The notes under the pieces: model-generated
Databases searched by the model: none
The model's input: only the letters and a program-made list of their open reading frames with translations
What the model was told of the DNA's origin: nothing
Shown: positions 15,378 through 23,700 of the stretch, one piece after another
How the letters are laid out: each line of letters begins with the position of its first letter
Position numbering within the stretch: the first letter of the stretch is position 1
Assembly (NCBI GenBank): GCA_019931105.1
Contig: JAIOUW010000001.1
Coordinates: forward strand, 248,001-312,000
Length of the DNA: 64,000 bases
Reading direction: 5' to 3'
DNA from: Flavobacteriaceae bacterium NBU2977
GTDB lineage: Bacteria; Bacteroidota; Bacteroidia; Flavobacteriales; Flavobacteriaceae
Program-made: the position numbers and the translations under genes

Positions 15378-16087
15378 TGGAATTGAAAGCCATCGTTGTC
15401 GATGATGAGCCATTGGCCGTAGACGTACTCAAAAACTACATTGACCAGATCAAGGAGCTTCATTTGGCAAAAACCTTTTCGAACGCTATAGATGCATATA
15501 CCTATGTTCAGGCCAATCACCTCGACATTATTTTTTTGGATATAAATATGCCCGTCCTCGGCGGACTCGATTTTCTCGAAAACCTAAAAGTAAAACCAAT
15601 GGTCGTGATTACATCGGCACATGAAGAATATGCCCTGAAAAGTTTTGAGCTTGAAGTAATCGATTATTTGGTGAAACCCATACCCTTTCCGAGGTTTTTA
15701 AAAGCAGTTAATCGCATTATTGAACTAAAGAATCCAAAAGGGGATCCAAGTCAGGCTAGTTCTGAAAAAGCCCATATTTTCATAAAGGTCGATAAGAAAA
15801 AACTTCAAAAAATTCATTTGAACGATATTTTGGTCGTCGAGAGCCTTAAAGACTATATTCGTATCAAGACCAAGACCGACAAATTCATTATTCACAAAAC
15901 TTTGGGCAGTTTTACCGACGAGCTTCCTGCAGATAGGTTTTTAAGAATACACAGATCTTTTACCATTGCACTCGACAAAGTCGATGCCGTTGAGGGAAAC
16001 AGCCTTGAAGTCGACGGAATACGCTATACCATAGGTCGAAGTTATATCGATGCCGTCAAAAGTCGAATTCTGGAAGATTTGTTGTAA
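15377..16087 (+). CDS. LytTR-family response regulator
   Basis: 236 residues. Receiver domain at ~1-120 with the acidic pair in VVDDEPLA, phospho-acceptor D55 in FLDINMPVLGG, and the conserved Lys in VKPIPFPRF. LytTR DNA-binding domain at ~135-235 (IFIKVDKKKLQKIHLNDILV, then FLRIHRSFTIALDKVDAV). It is the output partner of the kinase immediately upstream. LytTR regulators usually bind imperfect direct repeats near target genes; no specific site was identified here. Confidence 0.95.
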   Translation: MELKAIVVDDEPLAVDVLKNYIDQIKELHLAKTFSNAIDAYTYVQANHLDIIFLDINMPVLGGLDFLENLKVKPMVVITSAHEEYALKSFELEVIDYLVKPIPFPRFLKAVNRIIELKNPKGDPSQASSEKAHIFIKVDKKKLQKIHLNDILVVESLKDYIRIKTKTDKFIIHKTLGSFTDELPADRFLRIHRSFTIALDKVDAVEGNSLEVDGIRYTIGRSYIDAVKSRILEDLL

Positions 16088-16153
16088 TCGCCCTAACTAA
16101 ATTACGACCATAAGTATTGATTTTTCAAAACGACAAATTTAGAACTAATCTAT

Positions 16154-16711
16154 ATGGAACCTATTTTACAGCCCTGGCCATGGTATATTTCGGGCCCCTT
16201 GATAGCTTTTGTAATGTTCGTTCTCATCTATCTTGGAAAAACCTTCGGTATGTCATCAAATTTGCGAACACTCTGCAGTATGGGAGGGGCCGGAAAATAT
16301 TCCGATTTTTTCAGGTTTGATTGGAGAGCACAAAAGTGGAATCTGACCGTGGTCTTAGGGGCCGTTATCGGAGGTTTTTTTGCCACCACCTTTATGTCAG
16401 ACGGTTCGACCATAGCACTTAGCAATGAAACCTTGGCCGATCTTCAAGATTTGGGTTTTTCGAATATCGGCGAGACACTTTTGCCACCCGAAATTTACGC
16501 TTGGGACAATGTGTTGTCATTAAAAGGATTGTCTATTTTGATTATTGCAGGTTTTTTGGTCGGATTCGGAACCCGATATGCCGGCGGATGTACTTCTGGC
16601 CATGCCATCACCGGCCTTAGCAACCTACAACTACCTTCGTTGATCGCCGTCATCGGGTTCTTTATCGGTGGCCTCATTATGACCCATTTTATACTACCGC
16701 TGATTTTTTGA
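16154..16711 (+). CDS. YeeE/YedE-type thiosulfate/sulfur-compound transporter, first half
   Basis: 185 residues with about five membrane helices. Conserved motif GTRYAGGCTSGHAITGLSNLQ, with the cysteine typical of the YeeE/YedE (DUF395) family, whose member TsuA takes up thiosulfate. At about half the size of a full-length YeeE, it pairs with the next gene, which begins two bases after its stop. Together they would provide the two repeat halves of the transporter. The exact substrate cannot be read from sequence. Confidence 0.88.
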   Translation: MEPILQPWPWYISGPLIAFVMFVLIYLGKTFGMSSNLRTLCSMGGAGKYSDFFRFDWRAQKWNLTVVLGAVIGGFFATTFMSDGSTIALSNETLADLQDLGFSNIGETLLPPEIYAWDNVLSLKGLSILIIAGFLVGFGTRYAGGCTSGHAITGLSNLQLPSLIAVIGFFIGGLIMTHFILPLIF

Positions 16712-16712
16712 T

Positions 16713-17126
16713 ATGAAGTATTTGAAATTTCTTTTGATCGGGATTTTTTTCGGAATAGTACTAGTGAAATCGGAGGCTGTTTCTTGGTATCGCATTTTTG
16801 AGATGTTCAAATTCCAATCTTTTCACATGTACGGAATTATTGGATCCGCAGTAGGCCTAGGAATCATATTTATTCAGGGTATAAGAAAATTTAAGATAAA
16901 AAGTATAGATGGCAAAGAAATATACCTTCCGCCAAAAGAAAAAAGTTTTATCCGCTATATTCTGGGCGGCGCCATTTTCGGTTTTGGTTGGGCCTTGGCC
17001 GGTGCCTGCCCAGGGCCAATGTATATCTTACTAGGCACGGGGATTTTTAGCATGCTGGTCGTTATTGCAGCAGCCGTTGTAGGCACTTTTGTCTATGGAC
17101 TTTTAAAGGATAAATTGCCGCATTAA
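16713..17126 (+). CDS. YeeE/YedE-type transporter, second half (DUF6691-like)
   Basis: 137 residues, about four hydrophobic segments, with the second conserved cysteine motif FGWALAGACPGPMYILLG. It starts two bases after the stop of the first half, a fixed arrangement in many Gram-negative bacteria. It converges with the phosphorylase-like gene, whose stop is only 11 bases away, leaving little room for a terminator. Confidence 0.88.
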   Translation: MKYLKFLLIGIFFGIVLVKSEAVSWYRIFEMFKFQSFHMYGIIGSAVGLGIIFIQGIRKFKIKSIDGKEIYLPPKEKSFIRYILGGAIFGFGWALAGACPGPMYILLGTGIFSMLVVIAAAVVGTFVYGLLKDKLPH

Positions 17127-17137
17127 GCTTAACTACT

Positions 17138-20100
17138 TCAATGTAATGTATTCGCATCCAGGGAGACAATAATTTTATCTATTTCTCCTGTTCTCCCAAA
17201 AATTTTGGCACTTGTTTTTATATCAAGCCCAAGAGTCTCAAATTGACCAACTTCATTGTTGGCGTAGAACACTTCAAGACTAGAGCTCTCGGCAATTTTG
17301 TAGACAACTGGAACTTGGCAATAGGTAAAACAAAGTGAATTTTTTTCAAGCTTTACCTCTTCTTGTTCTTTCTTCAGGTTCGTGTAACTAAAGCTTCGCT
17401 CCTTGCTTAAAAACTCTTCTTTTCTCAAGAGACCGGGGCCAAATCCAAGCTTACCATCTTTTATTGAAACCCCTATTTCGCCCAACCTACTAAGAATATC
17501 CTCTTTTACCTGACCGGTCATCCCCGGTTGCTGTGCTCCTTTGTTCGATGGCGTATGTGAATAAGGGTCCGTAGTAAATGCACCATAAAGTTCTGGGGAT
17601 TTATGAACTCCGATTCCCTCATTAATTTCGTAATAATGATCCAACAACCTTCCGATCACTACATCATTTTCCTTGTTGGCAATGGCCTTTAAACAACATT
17701 CTTGCACCGCCAACAAGAGCTTAGAAACCATGTGCCAATAAATAGAGCCCAAGCCCTCATAACCAAAAAAGGTTCCTGATCTTCCTGTGAAGGATTTGTG
17801 GTCGAACATATCTTCAAAGACATCAAGCACTAGTTGTTGATCCTCTTTCACCAGTTCGCCGTATTTATCTTTCGATAATTCTGACAAAGCACTAACAAGA
17901 CTAGTAGCATTATTAAAATTACCATTAAAATGATAGCCACCCTCAACATCTTTTTCAATGATCTGGGTATTTCCATCCTTTACTAATTGCCGTAGTAAAG
18001 CTGATTTTTCAACTGCGGCAAGCGGAATGTTATTCTTGTTGATGAATCGCTTGAGCTCCTTGTCAGGGTATAGCAAATAACTATATTGATCGCTACGGAA
18101 CAGGGCACTGTTCTTAAGACCATCCAGCAATTTTAAACTCGCTTCCGAAGAAAGATAGCCGGAACTTAAAACCGCCACCTGACCCTCTAGCATTTCGTTT
18201 AAATATGTTATCGAAATCTTATTTTTATTTGAAACGGTCATTAAGTTGTACGAATGGTACAAATTGTCTTCCCTTTTGTTAGTTTTTATGGAATGCTCAA
18301 AATAGGCCAGTACTATTTGTAAAAAATGTTGGAGTTTCTCAGTTGGCACCTCCTTTCTCCGACCGGAAAACCCATTTTCGTAAATGATGGTCCTATATGT
18401 ACTGCCTGCATTGCCCAACCCATCTAAAATCAGTTTGCGATCACTATCGGAAAATTTACCGGAAAGCATCTGTCGGTTTTGCTCCAAAGTGCTTATTACC
18501 TCATCAAAAAAATGAGCCAATTCTTCGGATATTTCAATTTCCTTGACCGACGTATTGCGCACTATTCGCTCAAAGAATTTTAGAAACCTTCTGAGGTAGC
18601 AGAGCGTAACCATTGAAACTCCGTTTCCTACCAAGGCATTGTTCGCATCATTCCATTCAGGTCGTTGTGTATTCAGCCATATACCGCCTTCCGGAATAAA
18701 ATTGGAGCATTTGGCCAAAACGGTTGCCAGTAGTTTTTCCAACAGATTGACGTTATAAATAGCATCGTTTTCGGCACCAAGTAGCGCACCATCCGCCCCT
18801 AGTTTTTTTTTGTTTAAGAATATCTTCCCTTCTGAGCCATGATCAAAGGTTATGGTGTCTTTAGGATTCGAAAGTATATCGTCGTAGGTTTTGATTTTGT
18901 AGGGAACATTGGCGTAGACAAAAAGATTTTGATCAAGACATGCAGTCAAACGACCTGGGTAGTAATCTTCGATAAATTCAAGAAACTTGAGTAGGTAAAT
19001 TATCTGGTGGTCTCCCCAATACCCAATATAGGACCATGGGTCATTTGGTTCAATCACTTCCCAGTCAAAACCGCCCTTGGTAACCCTATATGGATTATAG
19101 CCGTCGAAGGTGGTTGCATTCAAGAACTTATGGATCATGCTTTCGATAAACTGGGGATAAGAATGGGCCAACGCTTCCCAGTTTTGAAAAATATCCCTCC
19201 AGTTACCCTCGTAATCGAGTACCTTAGACCCATCAATTTCACTCTTTGTATTGATGGAAAACTTATTCCATAGTCGGCTTGGATCACCGTGTCTCCTACT
19301 AAACTTTAGCGGCATATACTCAATACAGAGTCTTTTGAAGTTTGCATCTTCGTGTTTATCAACAATTGTCCTTAAATGTTCGAGTGAAAATGTTTCTGGT
19401 AATTTTTTCAGTAGGGTCTCATACTTCTTATAAACTCTTTTATTGGCCATGGCCATATACTTTATAAAATCACTTTTTAGAATTTCATATCCGTCATCAA
19501 AAATACCACCCCGCATAATGTTGAAAAGAACGTTCGAAAAATGCCTGGAATTTTGAAGTTCATCGGCGGTTAGCTGTAAACCATCCGCCGCCCCGACCAA
19601 TTCTATGAGATTGCGCGTACCCAAAGCGACGTCATTTGAGACCTCTTTGACCAACAAGTCCTTTGTGCTTCTCAGTGTAGTTGAAATTGCCTTTACATCT
19701 GATGGCCCTTGATTTACGTTAGCGACAATCATCCAACTTTTTGTTTGACCGGCATCGATTTCAAGATCGGCACAAACGAAGTAAGCGCACTTCTCAGCCC
19801 TAATGTCTCTTTCTTCTATTACATCTTGACCTTTTCTAAAGGTGTCGAGTTGTGTAGCAGATATCAAATATTTTGGCCTCTCCAGGCCAACGGACCAGGC
19901 GACGGTTGCCTTCAATGCCTCACTAGGCTCGGCCTTATCGACAATAATGGCACTTAAGGCGTAGATTCCCAATCCTAATTCCGATTCAAGCTCACTTTTC
20001 TTATAGGCGTCTGCCAGATTGCTTCTGTTGTTCTGCAAGTCGGCATTTATACCGTAGGGCATGATATTTTGAATGCCATCCATGGCGGTTATCTTGATTT

Positions 20101-20623
20101 TACTTCCGGTATGGTTTATCAAGGTGGTCTTTTTAACAAATCCGAAACGATTGCTCATACTCCATTGATACCTGCAAGTGAGGCCAAAGTCGTGGTTCAC
20201 TTCTTCAAAAATAATCTTGTTCCCATATTTGTTTTTATACAAATTGTGTTCGGTGGAGTATAGTCCTTTGTAGTTGTTTGAAAAAGGTTCCCACAGATAG
20301 GTCTTGCTGACACGATGTATTTGGAGAATGGTCTTACTTCCCGTTATTTCAACAGATTCCGTTATCTTATCATCAGTATAATAGGGAAAAAGGGCAGTAT
20401 CACAGTCTTTCCTTCCTGCACTTAGTCCGCCATTACTTGAGATGAACATCCAATGATTTGAATCACTTACAATGCTCATTAAAAACGGTCGCATACCGTC
20501 AACATTGGAAATTTTATAAAAACTTTCCCTCTCAATGGTGACCAAGCTTCCTGATACCTCTTGCCTTTGAACATTCAATTCAACGTCACCTAAATAAATT
20601 GCATTGCCCATCTCTTCTTTCAT
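17138..20623 (-). CDS. Putative beta-glucan/oligosaccharide phosphorylase (GH94/GH149/GH161-like)
   Basis: 1161 residues, no signal peptide or membrane segment, so cytoplasmic. N-terminal ~300 residues are beta-rich (super-sandwich-like; GDVELNVQRQEVSGSLVTIE); the centre is helical and Trp-rich, with DPWSYIGYWGDHQIIYLLKF at about 510-530 and TQRPEWNDANNALVGNG at about 651-667, in which D659 matches the catalytic Asp of the WND motif of inverting GH94-type phosphorylases. Near 943-963 TGRSGTFFGYEGLGSIYWHM could be the phosphate-binding loop. Length fits GH149 better than GH94. Neighbours are a GH16, an MFS sugar porter and a GH-A lipoprotein, so phosphorolysis of imported beta-1,3-glucan oligosaccharides to glucose-1-phosphate is the best inference. 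Exact family and linkage are unproven. Confidence 0.6.
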   Translation of the reverse strand: MKEEMGNAIYLGDVELNVQRQEVSGSLVTIERESFYKISNVDGMRPFLMSIVSDSNHWMFISSNGGLSAGRKDCDTALFPYYTDDKITESVEITGSKTILQIHRVSKTYLWEPFSNNYKGLYSTEHNLYKNKYGNKIIFEEVNHDFGLTCRYQWSMSNRFGFVKKTTLINHTGSKIKITAMDGIQNIMPYGINADLQNNRSNLADAYKKSELESELGLGIYALSAIIVDKAEPSEALKATVAWSVGLERPKYLISATQLDTFRKGQDVIEERDIRAEKCAYFVCADLEIDAGQTKSWMIVANVNQGPSDVKAISTTLRSTKDLLVKEVSNDVALGTRNLIELVGAADGLQLTADELQNSRHFSNVLFNIMRGGIFDDGYEILKSDFIKYMAMANKRVYKKYETLLKKLPETFSLEHLRTIVDKHEDANFKRLCIEYMPLKFSRRHGDPSRLWNKFSINTKSEIDGSKVLDYEGNWRDIFQNWEALAHSYPQFIESMIHKFLNATTFDGYNPYRVTKGGFDWEVIEPNDPWSYIGYWGDHQIIYLLKFLEFIEDYYPGRLTACLDQNLFVYANVPYKIKTYDDILSNPKDTITFDHGSEGKIFLNKKKLGADGALLGAENDAIYNVNLLEKLLATVLAKCSNFIPEGGIWLNTQRPEWNDANNALVGNGVSMVTLCYLRRFLKFFERIVRNTSVKEIEISEELAHFFDEVISTLEQNRQMLSGKFSDSDRKLILDGLGNAGSTYRTIIYENGFSGRRKEVPTEKLQHFLQIVLAYFEHSIKTNKREDNLYHSYNLMTVSNKNKISITYLNEMLEGQVAVLSSGYLSSEASLKLLDGLKNSALFRSDQYSYLLYPDKELKRFINKNNIPLAAVEKSALLRQLVKDGNTQIIEKDVEGGYHFNGNFNNATSLVSALSELSKDKYGELVKEDQQLVLDVFEDMFDHKSFTGRSGTFFGYEGLGSIYWHMVSKLLLAVQECCLKAIANKENDVVIGRLLDHYYEINEGIGVHKSPELYGAFTTDPYSHTPSNKGAQQPGMTGQVKEDILSRLGEIGVSIKDGKLGFGPGLLRKEEFLSKERSFSYTNLKKEQEEVKLEKNSLCFTYCQVPVVYKIAESSSLEVFYANNEVGQFETLGLDIKTSAKIFGRTGEIDKIIVSLDANTLH

Positions 20624-20631
20624 TAAATATG

Positions 20632-20663
20632 AAGACCTCTAAAAATTTATTTAAAGAGGTCTT
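20632..20663 (-). promoter_or_regulatory. Hairpin immediately upstream of the phosphorylase-like start codon
   Basis: Stem AAGACCTCT/AGAGGTCTT (20632-20640 with 20655-20663) in the 72-base gap between the GH-A lipoprotein stop and the phosphorylase-like ATG, ending eight bases before that ATG. No T-run follows on the minus strand, so an RNA processing, stability or translation-control element is likelier than a terminator. Confidence 0.45.
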
Positions 20664-20695
20664 TGTACTAGTTGTTTGTTAAAAAACCCTTTCCA

Positions 20696-22027
20696 TTAAT
20701 TTACCAAAAAAGGTATGTTGGCCGCTGCCGCATGATCGTGTCCATCAGAAGCATAAACAAACAGGCGATAGGCACCCTTGCCGGGTGACTTGAATGTTAC
20801 CTTACCCTCTTGTTGTGATATGATCAGGCCACCAATAGCTTCAGGCCTTTCCTCTGCATCACCACCTTCTTTTAAATCCGTGCTTTCAGGCATAATCTCC
20901 CATCGGTAGCTAATTTCATCTCGCTCGTAATCTTTTACCATTATTTGGGCGGAGTATTGTTCGTCCGCCTCCAACTCCACATTTTCATACGCTGTTTTTC
21001 CGTTCAACTTGTAATCTTCGATAATAGGAGTACGATTTTCGGGCCAAGAGCCGTTCCAAACGTAATGCATCACATCAACAGATTCCGTTTCTTTGCCATC
21101 TTCCAAAAAAATACCATACCATGTTGGAGTCCGTTCTTGTTTATTGCCCCATAGAAAAACATAAGACCCAATACACTGTAATGAATCTGCAGCTATGCCG
21201 CCATTAAATCGCTTGAGATAGTTGGCTGCTTTTACCGAACTGTGTTCTTCAATCGGTGCGCCCCATTTTGTCGTGGGAACCTCCCAGTGACCAGTAGCCC
21301 CCCATTCGGTAACCATATAAGGGCCCTCCCAGCCGAACTTCTTGATCAAGTTGGGCAAATCTGGAAGATCCCCGTACATCTGTACGGATAAGATGTCAAG
21401 ATCTGCACAACGTTCTTTTATATAATCCACTTCTTTTTGAGCCAGACCTGCCAGACTAGTAGTAGTAGGGTGATTTGGGTCTATTTCATGAATCATTTTT
21501 GAAATATCGTTTACCGCATCCCAAACTTTCGGATTGGTATAATGTAGATTAAGCTCGTTGCCTATTCCCCATATCAATAAGGCGGGATGATCTTTCAAGG
21601 GCAAAACTTGCTCCTTGATTTCTTCCAATTGTTTTTTCACCATTTCGGGATCGTCATAATTGAACCCATGGCGCTCCCTGCCCACCTCAATGCCCATGGT
21701 AACCATTAGCCCATTCTCATGGGCTTCATCAAGCACCTCCTTCGCCGATCTCTCCCCATTGTCGGTACGCCAAGTCCGAAAGGAATTAGCATTGTGTTTT
21801 GCCAATGCCGGTATGCTTCCGAATTCAAGCCCAGCGCCCTTTATATAAAAATCTTGGCCGTTGACCAGCAATTGATATTTTCCATTTTCTTCCTTTAATT
21901 CTACCTTAGCAGCGGTTGTTTTTTGTTCAGTAGCGGATTCAGGGGTACTATTTCCGGTATTTTGCTTACATGATACAAGAATACCGATACTAAGGATAAA
22001 AAATAATCTTCGCATTGCAGGTGTCAT
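20696..22027 (-). CDS. Clan GH-A glycoside hydrolase lipoprotein (GH2-barrel/GH158-like)
   Basis: 443 residues. Lipoprotein signal ending LSIGILVSC (Cys20), then a TIM barrel at about 40-340: YIKGAGLEFG, NANSFRTWRTDNG, LLIWGIGNELN (E158 as acid/base) and YMVTEWGATGHWEVP (E241 as nucleophile), the strand 4/strand 7 pair of clan GH-A. The last ~90 residues look Ig-like. Compact GH-A enzymes with an Ig-like tail include GH158 endo-beta-1,3-glucanases of Bacteroides, which would fit the GH16 neighbour; a GH2 or GH5-type origin is possible. The ATG overlaps the MFS stop (ATGA), so the two are translationally coupled. Confidence 0.75.
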   Translation of the reverse strand: MTPAMRRLFFILSIGILVSCKQNTGNSTPESATEQKTTAAKVELKEENGKYQLLVNGQDFYIKGAGLEFGSIPALAKHNANSFRTWRTDNGERSAKEVLDEAHENGLMVTMGIEVGRERHGFNYDDPEMVKKQLEEIKEQVLPLKDHPALLIWGIGNELNLHYTNPKVWDAVNDISKMIHEIDPNHPTTTSLAGLAQKEVDYIKERCADLDILSVQMYGDLPDLPNLIKKFGWEGPYMVTEWGATGHWEVPTTKWGAPIEEHSSVKAANYLKRFNGGIAADSLQCIGSYVFLWGNKQERTPTWYGIFLEDGKETESVDVMHYVWNGSWPENRTPIIEDYKLNGKTAYENVELEADEQYSAQIMVKDYERDEISYRWEIMPESTDLKEGGDAEERPEAIGGLIISQQEGKVTFKSPGKGAYRLFVYASDGHDHAAAANIPFLVN

Positions 22028-23565
22028 TTTCTGATTAGTAATTCTTCGACTTCTTCCAGGGTTCTACCTTTGGTCTCGATTACAAATTTATAGACGAAGA
22101 GCATCGCACAGAAAGAGAGTAAAGCGTATATAGCGAAAGTTATCGTCGGCCCAAGGTTTGATAGCTCCCAAGGAAATATCTGGGTCACGGAAAAACTAAC
22201 CAACGAGTTGAAAAAGCCAACAACTGAAATCGCTATTCCCTTTATCTTACTTGGAAATATCTCAGAAAGTAAAGTCCACATTACTGGGCCTAAAGATATC
22301 GCAAACGAAGCCACATATAGCAGTATCGCAATAAGCACCAAGGTGGCATTGATTTGAATAAAATTGGTAATCTGGTTGCGCTTAAAATCCAAAAACTGAG
22401 AACCTTCCAATTTAGGTTCGACGGCTTCGAACAGGGCTGCCTGACTCTCAAAAGATTTACCCTGAAAATCGTTCAAAACCATATTGAGTTCTTTATTATC
22501 GATTTTGGATAGTGTTTTCTCACTAAAGTCATAGGTCGCGTTATTGAAGGCGTATGCCGCCATTAATAGTGCAATGGTCATAAAAGTGGTGCCGATCAAC
22601 AACAAAGGTTTTCTTCCCAACCGATCGATCAACCACATCGCGACCAAAGTGAATACAAGATTGGTAAGCCCGACTACAATTGCCTGTAAAAAGGAGGAAT
22701 CGGTACTGCCTCCCGCCTGTTCGAAAATGGTAGGTGCATAATAAAAAACCGCATTTATACCGGTAATCTGCTGAAAAAATGCAATGCCGAATGCAATGAT
22801 CATAATGGTGGCGTACCTACTCTTAAAGAAATCAGATAGCTTTCCCTTGGTTTCTTTTTTTGCAAGGCCTCTTTGAATTTCCGAGACCGTTGACTTGGCA
22901 TATTCTTCCCCTCCTATTTTGGCCAAAGTTTTTTGTGCAATCTCTTCATTACCCGTTTTTTGAATCAACCATCTAGGGCTTTTGGGCACTGCGAAAAGAG
23001 AGAGAAAATAGATTGCTGCTGGAATTGCTTCAACGCCCAACATCCAACGCCAGCTCTCCCCTTCAATGTTCACAAGAAAGTAATTTGAAAAATAGGCCAC
23101 CGAAATACCGATCACAATATTCAGTTGATTAAACGATACTAGGCTACCTCTTAACTTCGGTGGGGCGATTTCGGCTATATAAATGGGTGCTATTAATATA
23201 GCGCCTCCGATTCCTATACCACCAATAATTCGCGCAATAATAAATTCCGTGTAGCCGGTCGCAAACGCGGACCAAGTTGCCGATATCGTAAAGAGCGCAG
23301 CAACGATAATCAGCACCTTCTTCCTGCCGAAACGATCCGCAAGGGGTCCTGCCATTAGATTCCCGGCCATCGCACCGAATACCACACAACCCACTGAAAA
23401 ACCAAGCATCCATTCTGTCATTTCGAAATACACGGTAATTCCTTTGACAGCTCCTGAAATCACGGCACTGTCAAAACCCAGTAAAAACCCACCTAAAGCA
23501 ACAATTAGACTTATAAGAATGGTATACGACCTATTTAATTTAACAACGTCATCCGGTGTGTTCAT
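22024..23565 (-). CDS. MFS sugar porter (sugar:H+ symporter)
   Basis: 513 residues, 12 predicted helices. Sugar-porter signatures: LLGFDSAVISGAV in helix 1, DRFGRKKVL between helices 2 and 3, VPKSPRWLIQ after helix 6, QQITGINAVFYYAPTIF in helix 7, DRLGRKPLLL, and the C-terminal ETKGRTLEEVEELL. A loop of about 60 residues near 340-400 (after helix 9) makes it longer than XylE-type relatives. Inner membrane. It sits between the GH16 gene and the GH-A gene, and no SusC/SusD pair is present in the locus, so this would carry glucose or short oligosaccharides across the inner membrane. Confidence 0.93.
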   Translation of the reverse strand: MNTPDDVVKLNRSYTILISLIVALGGFLLGFDSAVISGAVKGITVYFEMTEWMLGFSVGCVVFGAMAGNLMAGPLADRFGRKKVLIIVAALFTISATWSAFATGYTEFIIARIIGGIGIGGAILIAPIYIAEIAPPKLRGSLVSFNQLNIVIGISVAYFSNYFLVNIEGESWRWMLGVEAIPAAIYFLSLFAVPKSPRWLIQKTGNEEIAQKTLAKIGGEEYAKSTVSEIQRGLAKKETKGKLSDFFKSRYATIMIIAFGIAFFQQITGINAVFYYAPTIFEQAGGSTDSSFLQAIVVGLTNLVFTLVAMWLIDRLGRKPLLLIGTTFMTIALLMAAYAFNNATYDFSEKTLSKIDNKELNMVLNDFQGKSFESQAALFEAVEPKLEGSQFLDFKRNQITNFIQINATLVLIAILLYVASFAISLGPVMWTLLSEIFPSKIKGIAISVVGFFNSLVSFSVTQIFPWELSNLGPTITFAIYALLSFCAMLFVYKFVIETKGRTLEEVEELLIRK

Positions 23566-23650
23566 CTGATCGGTTTTATTGTTATTGTAAGTTAATGAAT
23601 TTCAGGGTACGAATTTCTTTGCCTTCTATTGCGTACTGAAATCAAAGAAG

Positions 23651-23676
23651 AAGGCTAGCGAATTTTGGCTAGCCTT
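23651..23676 (-). terminator. Hairpin between the GH16 and MFS genes
   Basis: Perfect stem AAGGCTAGC/GCTAGCCTT (23651-23659 with 23668-23676), followed on the minus strand by pyrimidine-rich CTTCTTTGA. It may terminate part of the GH16 transcript, letting the enzyme be made in excess over the transporter, or mark the end of a separate unit. Confidence 0.55.
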
Positions 23677-23700
23677 CCATCCTACTATAACCTATTCAAA

